The notes under the pieces: generated by a model | What the model was told of the DNA's origin: nothing | Databases searched by the model: none | Seen by the model: only the letters and a program-made list of their open reading frames with translations | Source: an uncultured Oscillospiraceae bacterium | GTDB taxonomy: Bacteria; Bacillota; Clostridia; Oscillospirales; Ruminococcaceae | DNA: 36,586 nt | Direction of reading: 5' to 3' | NCBI GenBank assembly: GCA_949743955.1 | Contig: CATJVQ010000015.1 | Location: forward strand, 1 to 36,586 | Shown: in pieces, positions 7,981-16,051 of the stretch | Layout of the letters: every line of letters starts with the position of its first letter | How positions within the stretch are numbered: the stretch's first letter is position 1 | Translations under genes and position numbers: made by a program

Positions 7981-9813
7981 TTATTCGGATTCCAGCACGC
8001 GCGCGGCTGCTTCCTCCTCAAACTGCCGGGTATAGAGGTCGTGATAATACCCATGCCTTTGCAGCAGCTCCAGGTGCTTCCCCTGTTCGACAATCTTCCC
8101 ATCCCGCACAACAAGGATAAGATCCGCCTGCCGGATCGTGGAGAGCCGGTGCGCGATAAGGAATGACGTCCGCCCCTCCAGAAGTGTCGAAATAGCGGAC
8201 TGGATGAGCTGTTCCGTCAGCGTGTCGATGGAGGAGGTGGCTTCGTCGAGCACGAAGATGCGCGGCTCTGCCAGCACAGCGCGCGCAAACGAGATGAGCT
8301 GTTTTTCTCCGGTGGAAAGCCGGTCGCCTCCCTCGCCCACGTCGCTCTGATAGCCGTTTTCCAGTTTATCGACAACCGTGTCGGCCGAGACAGCCTTCGC
8401 CGCCGCGACGACCTCTTCATCCGTAGCGTCCAGCCGGCCGTAACGGATGTTCTCCATCACCGTGCCGGAAAAGAGGTGCGGGTTTTGCAGCACGTACCCG
8501 ATGTTCTGGTGCAGCCAGAGCTGCGAACGCTCCCGATAGTCCACACCGTCGATGAGGATGGTTCCCTCCGTCGGCTCGAAGAAGCGACAGGCCAGGTTGA
8601 CCAGCGTCGACTTGCCGGCCCCCGTCTCTCCCACGATGGCCACTGTGGTCCCCGCGTGGATCGTCAGATTGAAGTGGCGCAGAACAAACTCGTCGCCGTC
8701 CGGATAACGGAAGGAGACATCCCGAAACTCGATGTCCCCGCGGATGGATTCCCAGTTTTCGCGCTTGGGATGGAAAGCGTCACCATATTTTTCCATAACC
8801 TCGGGCGTGTCCACGATCCCAGGGCGTTCAGAGAGCAGCCCGCTCACACGCTCGATGTTCGCCTGCACGGAGATAATTTCGGCCGCAATGCGCGCAAGCT
8901 GCTGGATGGGTTCAAAAATCCCCACCGCATAGGTGGTAAAGGCGGAGAGTGTCCCCAGCATCAGCACGCTGCCCAGAACCATGCTCCCGCCCCGCGCCAG
9001 GACGATCGCCGTCGCCAGCGAGCTCAGAAGCATCACAATCGGGATATAGATGGCGCTCAGCCGCTGCGCATGCACGGAGCTGCGGCGCATGTCCTCCGTG
9101 ACGGCAGTGAAGCCCTCCAGATTCTGATCCTCGATCACCAGTGTCTTGGAGGTTTTTGCCCCCATGATCCCCTCGTTATAGGCGCTGGTGATCTGCGAAT
9201 TGATGCGCCGTACCCGGCGGTTCCAGTGCAGAATCCGCTTCTGGAAATAGAGTGTGACCAGCGCGATGGCGGGAACAATGAGCATAATGAGCAGCGCCAG
9301 GCGCCACTCCAGCGAAAGCATCGCGATGAACACACCCACCACATAGCACAGCGCCCACATGACGTCGATTAAGCTCCACGCCACCAGCCCCGCGATGCGG
9401 TTCGTGTCGCTCATCACGCGCGCGAGCAGATACCCCACCGGCGTGACATTGTAGTACGAAAACGAGAGTGTCTGCAAATGAACGAAGCACGCCCGCTTGA
9501 GATCCCGCCCTAGGCGCATTTCCACAGTCATGGAACGGCGCGTGAAGAGGATGACGATCATCGTCTGCGCAATGAGGAGCACCACATAGGCCGCGATAAA
9601 CGCCCCCATGCCCTCCGTTGTCCCCGCTTCGATAAAGCGGTCGATCGCGTAGCGCTGGAACAGCGGCCACGAGATGTCGATAAAGGCAGAAAGCACGTTG
9701 AGCAGGACGATAAAGAGCAGCATCCCCCGATAGGGTTTCAGAAACGGGAACAGCGACTTCCATATTTTAGGGTCAAACGACTGCGTATATTCCTTCTCTT
9801 CAAAGGCCGGCAT
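7981..9813 (-). CDS. Heterodimeric ABC exporter, subunit with canonical Walker B glutamate
   Basis: 610 residues: an N-terminal six-helix exporter domain and a C-terminal ATPase. Walker A GETGAGKST (395-403), Q-loop near 443, signature LSTGEKQ (499-505), Walker B with catalytic Glu524 (VLDEAT) and switch His555. The signature deviates from LSGGQ, as expected for the partner of a degenerate subunit in BmrCD/TM287-288-type heterodimers. The frame is open 14 codons upstream, but AAGGGGGTG stands 6 nt before the ATG at 9811-9813. This start overlaps the end of the partner gene by 14 nt, typical of subunits made together. Likely an exporter of drugs, lipids or peptides; the substrate is unknown. 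Confidence 0.93.
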   Translation of the reverse strand: MPAFEEKEYTQSFDPKIWKSLFPFLKPYRGMLLFIVLLNVLSAFIDISWPLFQRYAIDRFIEAGTTEGMGAFIAAYVVLLIAQTMIVILFTRRSMTVEMRLGRDLKRACFVHLQTLSFSYYNVTPVGYLLARVMSDTNRIAGLVAWSLIDVMWALCYVVGVFIAMLSLEWRLALLIMLIVPAIALVTLYFQKRILHWNRRVRRINSQITSAYNEGIMGAKTSKTLVIEDQNLEGFTAVTEDMRRSSVHAQRLSAIYIPIVMLLSSLATAIVLARGGSMVLGSVLMLGTLSAFTTYAVGIFEPIQQLARIAAEIISVQANIERVSGLLSERPGIVDTPEVMEKYGDAFHPKRENWESIRGDIEFRDVSFRYPDGDEFVLRHFNLTIHAGTTVAIVGETGAGKSTLVNLACRFFEPTEGTILIDGVDYRERSQLWLHQNIGYVLQNPHLFSGTVMENIRYGRLDATDEEVVAAAKAVSADTVVDKLENGYQSDVGEGGDRLSTGEKQLISFARAVLAEPRIFVLDEATSSIDTLTEQLIQSAISTLLEGRTSFLIAHRLSTIRQADLILVVRDGKIVEQGKHLELLQRHGYYHDLYTRQFEEEAAARVLESE

Positions 9814-11671
9814 GGGACACACCCCCTTCCTGTGTTTCCCCAGCCAGCAGCGCACGATCGTCGCTGCTCATCTGTACGTCGTAGATCTGTTTATACACTC
9901 CGTCCCGGCGAATGAGCTCCTCATGCGTGCCCATCTCAGCGATGCGGCCGTCCTCCAGCACGAGGATGCGGTCCGCCTGCATCAGGGTAGTGATGCGGTG
10001 GGAGATGAGGATCACCGTCGCCCGCCCGAGCTCCCCGCGCAGGGCGGCCCGGATCTGGGAATCTGTCTGCGCATCGACCGCGGAGAGGGAATCGTCAAAG
10101 ACCATGATAGGCGTCCCCTGCATGAGCATGCGCGCGATGGCCACACGCTGCTTCTGCCCGCCCGAGAGCGTTACGCCGCGCTCGCCGACAACCGTGTCAT
10201 ACCCTTCGGAAAACTCCTCCACGGCTCTGTCCACACACGCGATTCGCGCAGCATGGCGGATTTCCTCCAGCCCCGCTCCCGGCCGCGCCGCGCCGATGTT
10301 TTCCGCAATCGTGCGCGAGAAGAGGAACGGCTCCTGCAAAACGAGCCCCACGTTTTTGCGCACCCATGCCCGCTCCATCCGGGCGATGTCCACACCGCCC
10401 ACCGTGATGCGCCCGCACCCCTTTGGCAGATCGTAGAGCCTGTCAAGCAGGTGCATCAGCGTAGATTTTCCGGAACCTGTCGCGCCTAGGATGGCGAAGG
10501 TGCTCCCGGCGGGGATGGTGAAGTCGATATCGTGCAGGACGGGCTGCAGTCCCTCATATTGAAAGCGAATTTTTTCAAAGCGGATGTCCCCATTCATCGG
10601 CGGCGTGAGCGCGCCGGCGGGATCCGCCTCCTCCTCCGCGTCCAGAATATAGCGGATGCGGTCGGCGGAGACACTCATCTTGCTCATCTCGGAGAGGATG
10701 CGCCCCAGTCCGCGCACGGGCCAGACCAGTGTCGCGTTATAGGAGACGAACGCGAGAAACTCGCCGAGCGTGATATTCCCCGCGACGGCTTCGACCGCCC
10801 CGGCCACGATAATCACCATCACCTGCAGTCCCGTGAAAAGATCGCCGATCCCCCAGTAGTAGCTCTGCACACGTCCCAGACGGATCCAGAAATCCGCGAA
10901 ACGGTTGTTGCGTTCGTCGAACCGGTCGATCTCAAACTGCTCCCGCCCGAAAGCGCGCACCACACGCACCCCTGTCAGGTTCTCCTGCGCGACGGCAGCG
11001 AGCGCGCCCTCGGCCTCGTCCGCCTCACGGAAGCGGCGGGCGATACGGGAATAAAAAATAGCCGTATAGAGCACGATAATTGGAATCAGCGCGAGAGCAA
11101 TCAGCGAGATGCGCACATTCATTGAAAACATGACCGCCATAGAGACGGCGACCAGAAAGACAGTGCGAAACGCTTCGATGAGCTGATTACTCACGAAATT
11201 GCGGATGACCTCCACATCGGATGTACAGCGCTGGATGATTTCCCCTGTCTGGTTGCGCACATGCCAAGCAAAGGGGAGGCGCTGGATATGTTCGTATAAC
11301 CGGCAGCGCATGGACTTGAGCATCTTTTCCGAGCCGAGCGCAAGGGTGAGGCGGCTTCCAAAGGTGCATCCCCCTGAGAGTAGCGCTACAAACACAATCG
11401 CCGCCGCGCACAGCAGCAGCGACCGGAGCGGGGCCTGGCGCATCGCTTCGAGCCGGAGGAACCCGACAATGCTCCCCGGCAGAGCAAACGGACGCTGCCC
11501 GAGAATAGAGTCGACTGCAACTTTGATGATCTGAGGCGTGGCCATGTTCAGCACTGTGCCGAGCATGGAGGTGAGCGTGGCGGTCAGGAAGAACGCCTCA
11601 TTCCCGTGCATAAAGCTGGTGATGACATCCGCTCTGCCGCGCATAGTTTTCAGTTTTCGTTGTTGTTTCAT
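9800..11671 (-). CDS. Heterodimeric ABC exporter, subunit with degenerate catalytic site
   Basis: 623 residues with a six-helix exporter domain and a C-terminal ATPase: Walker A GATGSGKST (396-404), Q-loop Gln446, canonical signature LSGGQKQR (502-509), Walker B VFDDSLSAVD and switch His558. The catalytic Glu is replaced by Asp527, the mark of the non-hydrolysing site in BmrC/TM287-type subunits. With its neighbour it should form one plasma-membrane exporter with one active and one degenerate ATP site. The ATG at 11669-11671 has no strong Shine-Dalgarno, but no better internal start is visible. First gene of the pair. Confidence 0.93.
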   Translation of the reverse strand: MKQQRKLKTMRGRADVITSFMHGNEAFFLTATLTSMLGTVLNMATPQIIKVAVDSILGQRPFALPGSIVGFLRLEAMRQAPLRSLLLCAAAIVFVALLSGGCTFGSRLTLALGSEKMLKSMRCRLYEHIQRLPFAWHVRNQTGEIIQRCTSDVEVIRNFVSNQLIEAFRTVFLVAVSMAVMFSMNVRISLIALALIPIIVLYTAIFYSRIARRFREADEAEGALAAVAQENLTGVRVVRAFGREQFEIDRFDERNNRFADFWIRLGRVQSYYWGIGDLFTGLQVMVIIVAGAVEAVAGNITLGEFLAFVSYNATLVWPVRGLGRILSEMSKMSVSADRIRYILDAEEEADPAGALTPPMNGDIRFEKIRFQYEGLQPVLHDIDFTIPAGSTFAILGATGSGKSTLMHLLDRLYDLPKGCGRITVGGVDIARMERAWVRKNVGLVLQEPFLFSRTIAENIGAARPGAGLEEIRHAARIACVDRAVEEFSEGYDTVVGERGVTLSGGQKQRVAIARMLMQGTPIMVFDDSLSAVDAQTDSQIRAALRGELGRATVILISHRITTLMQADRILVLEDGRIAEMGTHEELIRRDGVYKQIYDVQMSSDDRALLAGETQEGGVSHAGL

Positions 11672-11711
11672 GATTTTTACCCGTTTAATGTCGAATCGTT
11701 TTAGCCGCGGT

Positions 11712-11761
11712 GATGCAAAGCATCGATTACCTATTCTAGCAGAACCTTCAGCGAAATTCCA
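11712..11761 (-). promoter_or_regulatory. Possible promoter and small palindrome before the ABC exporter genes
   Basis: On the minus strand TAGAAT (11733-11738) could be a -10, with a poor -35 TGGAAT (11756-11761) 17 nt away. A perfect palindrome GATGC-AAA-GCATC (11712-11724) lies at about +2 to +14, where an operator could sit. Weak evidence only. Confidence 0.35.
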
Positions 11762-11773
11762 TATACGAATTCA

Positions 11774-11805
11774 GAAAAAAAGCCGGGATGCGTTTGTGCA
11801 TCCCG
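11774..11805 (-). terminator. Strong rho-independent terminator of the SBP/permease/adaptor operon
   Basis: An 8-bp stem (11784-11791 with 11798-11805), a 6-nt loop, then a minus-strand run of seven T residues. It lies 13 nt after the stop codon of the MacB-like gene. Confidence 0.9.
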
Positions 11806-11817
11806 ACCAGCAGGAAC

Positions 11818-12855
11818 TCAAAGCGTTCCCCACCACGCCTTCCACCGGCGGCGCAGGAACAGCAGGATCCCCGTACTCAGTGCGCTGCAGATGCTCATCT
11901 GGGAAAAGAGCTCCGCCAGCGCCCTGTCCGGCAGGATGCGCCGCGCCGAAAAGGAGAAACGGATCCCCTCAGCCCAGTTCCCGATGGTCCTCGACCAGAA
12001 CGAAAAGTCGGACCAGCGTGTTGGAATGAGATTCTGCGGCAGAACCAGCCGCACGCCTGAGAGCCGTACAGCGCCCCAGAGGGTGAGCATCATCCCCAGA
12101 ACGGCGAGGCCGAACAGCACCGGCATCTCCCGCACGGCCCAGAGCTCCCGCAGGATCTGCCACAGGATAATTCCCCCCAACGCCAGCAGCGGGAGCAGCG
12201 CAAAAAAGCGCCCCGCAGGCGCCGCCCAGCTGCGGGTCAGCACCGCGTCCGGCGAGGGCAGGCCATAAAGCGTGCAGAACTCCTCCGCTGCCGACGCCGC
12301 GTCCGCACCTTTCCGCGCGTCGAGCGAGACAGCGAATAGCGTCCGATCCGGCACGCTCTGCGCCGGGATCAGCACCATCCCCGCCGGGGCGCGGAACACC
12401 GCGCGCACGATATACTCCCGCCCCTCCCACTGAAACGTCTCCCCCACAACCTCATGGCTGCCCCATAGCTGATAGGCTGTATCCGCGTCCAGCGCACAGC
12501 CGGACAGGTCCGACGCAGAGGGAAGCGCGCCCTGCATGCAGGCAAGATGGCAGATCCGCCCGATCTCCCCGTAAAACGTCAGCACACTGGCCGTGGCCTG
12601 CCGCTCCGACGCGCAGAGCTTCTGAGCATCGAACTGCGCGCAGGCCGAGAAAGCGGTTCCCTTCTCCTGCCGCTCCTGCAAACGGCAGATCCCGCGCAGC
12701 GTGTCCAGCGGGATGCCCGGACCGGAATACCGCATCGAAATCACGGACGGAACCCGCGCGGCCTCCTTTTCGAGGGAAAACGCTGCCCGCCAGGAAACGA
12801 TACCCCCAATCAGGAGCAGCAGCGTCCCCACAGCGCGCCTGACAACCTCGCTCAC
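11818..12855 (-). CDS. MacB/FtsX-like membrane protein without ATPase domain
   Basis: 345 residues with the 1+3 topology of MacB-type ABC transmembrane subunits: TM1 (about 7-25), a large extracellular domain (about 30-215), then three hydrophobic segments (about 217-238, 246-266 and 319-336). The extracellular part is rich in short strands ('FQWEGREYIVRAVFRAPAGMVLIP') like a MacB periplasmic core domain, but overall similarity is too low to be sure. MacB-type subunits transmit ATP-driven movement to an adaptor. The adjacent HlyD-like gene fits this, but no ATPase is encoded here. The GTG start overlaps the adaptor stop as GTGA. Last gene of the operon. Confidence 0.7.
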   Translation of the reverse strand: MSEVVRRAVGTLLLLIGGIVSWRAAFSLEKEAARVPSVISMRYSGPGIPLDTLRGICRLQERQEKGTAFSACAQFDAQKLCASERQATASVLTFYGEIGRICHLACMQGALPSASDLSGCALDADTAYQLWGSHEVVGETFQWEGREYIVRAVFRAPAGMVLIPAQSVPDRTLFAVSLDARKGADAASAAEEFCTLYGLPSPDAVLTRSWAAPAGRFFALLPLLALGGIILWQILRELWAVREMPVLFGLAVLGMMLTLWGAVRLSGVRLVLPQNLIPTRWSDFSFWSRTIGNWAEGIRFSFSARRILPDRALAELFSQMSICSALSTGILLFLRRRWKAWWGTL

Positions 12856-14324
12856 GATACCGCCTCCTCCAGACGCACCCTGTCTCCCTCGAACACGTTT
12901 TTGGAGCCGGAGACGATCACCTTGTCGGTACTTTGCAGCGCACCCCCGGAGAGGGCAGCGCGCGTCTCATTGGAATCGGCCACGATGACAGGCACCTTCC
13001 GCGCCACCTGCTGCCGCCCGAGGACAGAGTCCATCTCATCGATGACGAGCACATACTGATCCCCCGATGCGCCGTGTACCGCGCTGAGCGGGACGCACTG
13101 CGCATAGCTCTCCCCGCGCTGGGTGTGTTCGAAGGACGCGGCCTGCCCGACCTCGCCCTCCGGAAGGAGGACCACGGCATCGACCCCGCCGGGCTTTTCC
13201 TCGCTGGGACTGAGGCTTTCAATAACTGTCTCCACCGGGCGCGACTTCCCCGAAAGCGTGACACGCACCTTGTCCCCGCGCGCAACGCGCTTGGTCTGCT
13301 CGCTGTCCAGCGATACCTTCATCCGGTACCCCTCCGATGACTGCGCCAGTATGGCGGATGCCTCCGCCATCGTCCGCTGCCCGATGCCGACCTTGAGCGA
13401 CGTTATTACCCCGTCCGCCGGCGCGAGGATGCGTCCCTCAGTGTCGATCGCCTTCTGCAGCTCCTCCATGGTCAGATCCGCCTCCTGGATGCTCAGCGAC
13501 AGGATCTGCGGCTGCAGGGTCGGGCTGTCCGGGGATTCCTCTTCCGCGTCCTCTACCGCGCGCTCGGCCTGGAGCAGCGCTTTTTCCCTTGTACGCTCGG
13601 CATCCCTGAGCGCCTCACGGGCGTCCGTAAGCGCCTGCTTGAGGCGGTTAAACTCCTCTCTAGTCTGCGTATGGCTCGTGCCGGAATAGCTCGCGCCAAT
13701 TGTCAGGTCATCGTCATCCGGATCGCCGGAATCCTTCCAATCCTCATAATCGTCGCTATCGCGGAAGGCGTCGAGTGCGTCCGCGGCGTTTTCCCTGTCC
13801 TTTATCGCCCGGCGCACGAGATCGTCCTGTTCCTCAAGGATCATGGAATAGTCCTCGCCCGCTCGCTGGAGTGCCTTCTCCTTCTCCTGCTCCTCCTGCT
13901 TCGCGGCATTCGCCTTTTGCAGGTTCAGCTCCTGAAGCTGCAAAGCGAGCTTGCTCCTCTCGAGCTGCTTCTCCTGAAGCTGGCGCCGGAGATCCGCCAT
14001 GCTCAACGTAAAGAGAAGATCCCCTTCTTTGACCGCCGATCCTTCGTGCACCTCCACGCTCTCAACCAGCACATTTTTCAGCGCGAGAACGGCAACCTCC
14101 CTGTTTGCGGTGAGAACCCCCTCTGCCTCGACAGTGTGCTCAATCGTCCCGCTTTTGGGCGCCTCTGCGCTCACCTGCGCCACCGTCATGGAATCCAGTC
14201 CGCGGGAGAGCAGGGTCAATATCAGCATCACCGCCAGGAAACCGGCCATCAGGCGCGCCAGACGCTGCTGGTGCGTGAGCTGCGACCAATCCACACGGTA
14301 ATGAATCAAATCTGTCCCCTTCAT
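12852..14324 (-). CDS. HlyD/RND-type efflux adaptor (membrane fusion protein)
   Basis: 490 residues: a cytoplasmic N-terminus, one membrane helix (about 25-45), a first lipoyl half-motif ('GTIEHTVEAEGVLTANREV', 'GSAVKEGDLLFTL'), a long coiled coil of charged heptads (about 110-285) with an Asp-rich interruption ('SGDPDDDDL'), the second lipoyl half ('GRILAPADGVITSLKVGIGQ') and beta-barrel plus membrane-proximal domains to the C-terminus. In Gram-positive MacAB/YknXYZ-type systems such adaptors bind a MacB-like permease. Its neighbour downstream is exactly that. AAGGAG precedes the ATG. It lies 7 nt after a sugar-ABC permease gene, an unusual partner. Confidence 0.92.
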   Translation of the reverse strand: MKGTDLIHYRVDWSQLTHQQRLARLMAGFLAVMLILTLLSRGLDSMTVAQVSAEAPKSGTIEHTVEAEGVLTANREVAVLALKNVLVESVEVHEGSAVKEGDLLFTLSMADLRRQLQEKQLERSKLALQLQELNLQKANAAKQEEQEKEKALQRAGEDYSMILEEQDDLVRRAIKDRENAADALDAFRDSDDYEDWKDSGDPDDDDLTIGASYSGTSHTQTREEFNRLKQALTDAREALRDAERTREKALLQAERAVEDAEEESPDSPTLQPQILSLSIQEADLTMEELQKAIDTEGRILAPADGVITSLKVGIGQRTMAEASAILAQSSEGYRMKVSLDSEQTKRVARGDKVRVTLSGKSRPVETVIESLSPSEEKPGGVDAVVLLPEGEVGQAASFEHTQRGESYAQCVPLSAVHGASGDQYVLVIDEMDSVLGRQQVARKVPVIVADSNETRAALSGGALQSTDKVIVSGSKNVFEGDRVRLEEAVS

Positions 14325-14331
14325 CGTACCA

Positions 14332-15180
14332 CTACTCCTTCAGTCCCGCGGCCTTTATGCCCGCTTCCAGATATTTTTGCCCTAGGAGGAACACCAGTAT
14401 CGCCGGCAGAAGCGTTACCACCGAGGCGGCCAGTGCCAGCCCCACCTTGTCCGCCACGATGTTCGGCAGGAACATGGACATCGGCCACAGTGTCTTATCG
14501 CGCAGAAAGGTGAGCGGCTGCTCGATCATGTTCCAGTACTCGAGAAACCCAAGCACCACCGCCGACATAATCCCCGGCGCGCCCAGCGGCATCCCCATGG
14601 ACAGGAACACCCGCAGCTCCCCCGCGCCGTCGAGCATGGCCGCCTCAAGGATCCCCTCGGATATACCGCAGAAGAAGCGGTACATGATGAACACCGGAAA
14701 TGTCGAGAACATGGCGGGCAGGATAAGCGCCCAGTGCGTGTCGAGAAGCCGGGTTTTGTCCAGAACCAGATAGCTCGAGACCATTGTCACCTGAAACGGC
14801 ATCAGCATCAAAACGACATAGATAGTGAACAGCGCCCCGGAAAACTTCCCCCGGCTGCGGGAAAAGCCCCACGCGGCCGGCGCTCCGAAGAGGATCTGCC
14901 CTATCAGAATGAAGACGACTACCTTCACGGAGTTCCAGAACATGACGAAAAACTGCGGGGAATCCAGAAGTAGCTCCACATAGGGGCGCAGGGTTGGATA
15001 AACCGGCAGGAGATGCCAGCTCGCCAGCCCGCTCTCCCCGCTGAGGACGGGAGCCAGGCTTTCCACTACCTCCTGCGCCCCCATGAACGATCCGCCCGCT
15101 ATCATCGCCACCGGCAGCCAGACGCTCAGCGCGAGGACGAGCGGTATACTCAGAGGCAGCCGGCGAAGAAACCGTCGCAT
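14332..15180 (-). CDS. Carbohydrate-type ABC transporter permease (MalG/UgpE family)
   Basis: 282 residues, six predicted membrane helices, and the cytoplasmic EAA loop 'EAAMLDGAGELRVFLSMGMP' that docks the ATPase, typical of the CUT1 sugar-uptake family. A large N-terminal extracytoplasmic loop follows TM1. The frame is open 29 codons further upstream through the preceding gene. The ATG at 15178-15180, overlapping the upstream stop as TGATG and preceded by GGGAGGGGG, is the natural coupled start. Expected to pair with the upstream permease; the ATPase must be encoded elsewhere (an MsmX-like shared ATPase is the usual solution). Confidence 0.92.
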   Translation of the reverse strand: MRRFLRRLPLSIPLVLALSVWLPVAMIAGGSFMGAQEVVESLAPVLSGESGLASWHLLPVYPTLRPYVELLLDSPQFFVMFWNSVKVVVFILIGQILFGAPAAWGFSRSRGKFSGALFTIYVVLMLMPFQVTMVSSYLVLDKTRLLDTHWALILPAMFSTFPVFIMYRFFCGISEGILEAAMLDGAGELRVFLSMGMPLGAPGIMSAVVLGFLEYWNMIEQPLTFLRDKTLWPMSMFLPNIVADKVGLALAASVVTLLPAILVFLLGQKYLEAGIKAAGLKE

Positions 15181-16034
15181 CACGCGTCCCCCTCCCTGTC
15201 CCACGCACGCCGCAGCAGCAGAATCAGCAGAAAGATGACCATCCCGACAACGACCGCCGCCGCGCACAGCTTATCCATATCCAAATCGGCGAACCAGTTG
15301 TTGAAGAGGTGTTGGAGCAGATACATGCTGCTGTGCGGATAGTCGCCCGCCACGAGATACGCTTCCCGGAAAACCTTAAACGAATTGAGAAAAGAGAGCA
15401 CCGTGATGGTGTAAAGTGTCGGCAGGAGGTTCGGGAGCGTGATGGAAATAAAGCAGCGCGTCCGGCCTGCCCCGTCCACAGCGGCGGCCTCGTAGAGACT
15501 CGGGGAGATACCCGCCAGTCCCGCCAGCCAGAGGATCATATCATACCCCAGGTTCTTCCATATGTAGCTGACGACCAGCACCCAGAACGCCCAGCCAGTC
15601 TTCATCCAGTCCTGCGCGGGCAGGCCGAGACGGAGGAGAAAGGCGGAGAGCAGCCCGTTCTGGTGGAAGAGCACCTTCCAGAGCAGCACGACGCTGGCAA
15701 CGGGCACTGCCATCGGAATAAGGAAGGTGGTCTTGAACGGGCCGGCCTCTTTGGGCGCGCCGTGGAGGATCAGTGCGACGAGCAGGGAGATCGAGATCAG
15801 CAGCGGCATGCAGATGAAGACAAACCGTATGGTATTGGAGGACGCCTGTAAAAACGCGCCGTTTTGGAACACGGTCCGGTAATTGCGCAGCCCAACAAAG
15901 ACGCCGCTCATGGTCTCCGCGAACGAACGCCGAATCACATCAGCGAATGGGACGAGCACGAAAATGAGCACGCCGCAAAAGCTGGGCAGCACAAACAGCC
16001 ACCATCTGTTTTTTCTGCATCTGCCGCCGCGCAT
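15180..16034 (-). CDS. Carbohydrate-type ABC transporter permease (MalF/UgpA family)
   Basis: 284 residues with six hydrophobic segments, starting with 'WWLFVLPSFCGVLIFVLVPF', and a canonical EAA loop 'YEAAAVDGAGRTRCFISITL' near residue 185-205. This is the first-subunit type of the CUT1 sugar importer family. Its ATG follows GGAGGGAGG and lies 17 nt after the stop of the third solute-binding lipoprotein gene. It forms the predicted channel with the next gene. The solute is unknown. Confidence 0.92.
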   Translation of the reverse strand: MRGGRCRKNRWWLFVLPSFCGVLIFVLVPFADVIRRSFAETMSGVFVGLRNYRTVFQNGAFLQASSNTIRFVFICMPLLISISLLVALILHGAPKEAGPFKTTFLIPMAVPVASVVLLWKVLFHQNGLLSAFLLRLGLPAQDWMKTGWAFWVLVVSYIWKNLGYDMILWLAGLAGISPSLYEAAAVDGAGRTRCFISITLPNLLPTLYTITVLSFLNSFKVFREAYLVAGDYPHSSMYLLQHLFNNWFADLDMDKLCAAAVVVGMVIFLLILLLRRAWDREGDA

Positions 16035-16051
16035 GAAATCCTCCCTCCTTT

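Noticed and set aside
6070-8166. Long plus-strand open frame (about 698 codons) opposite ftsH and the ABC exporter gene
   Set aside because: A by-product of GC-rich codon use on the other strand; it covers the ftsH promoter and a terminator, has no ribosome binding site, and looks like no known protein.
12852-14324. Reading the adaptor as part of an RND efflux pump
   Set aside because: No RND pump gene is present; the neighbour is a MacB/FtsX-like protein, so a MacAB/YknXYZ-type partner fits better.
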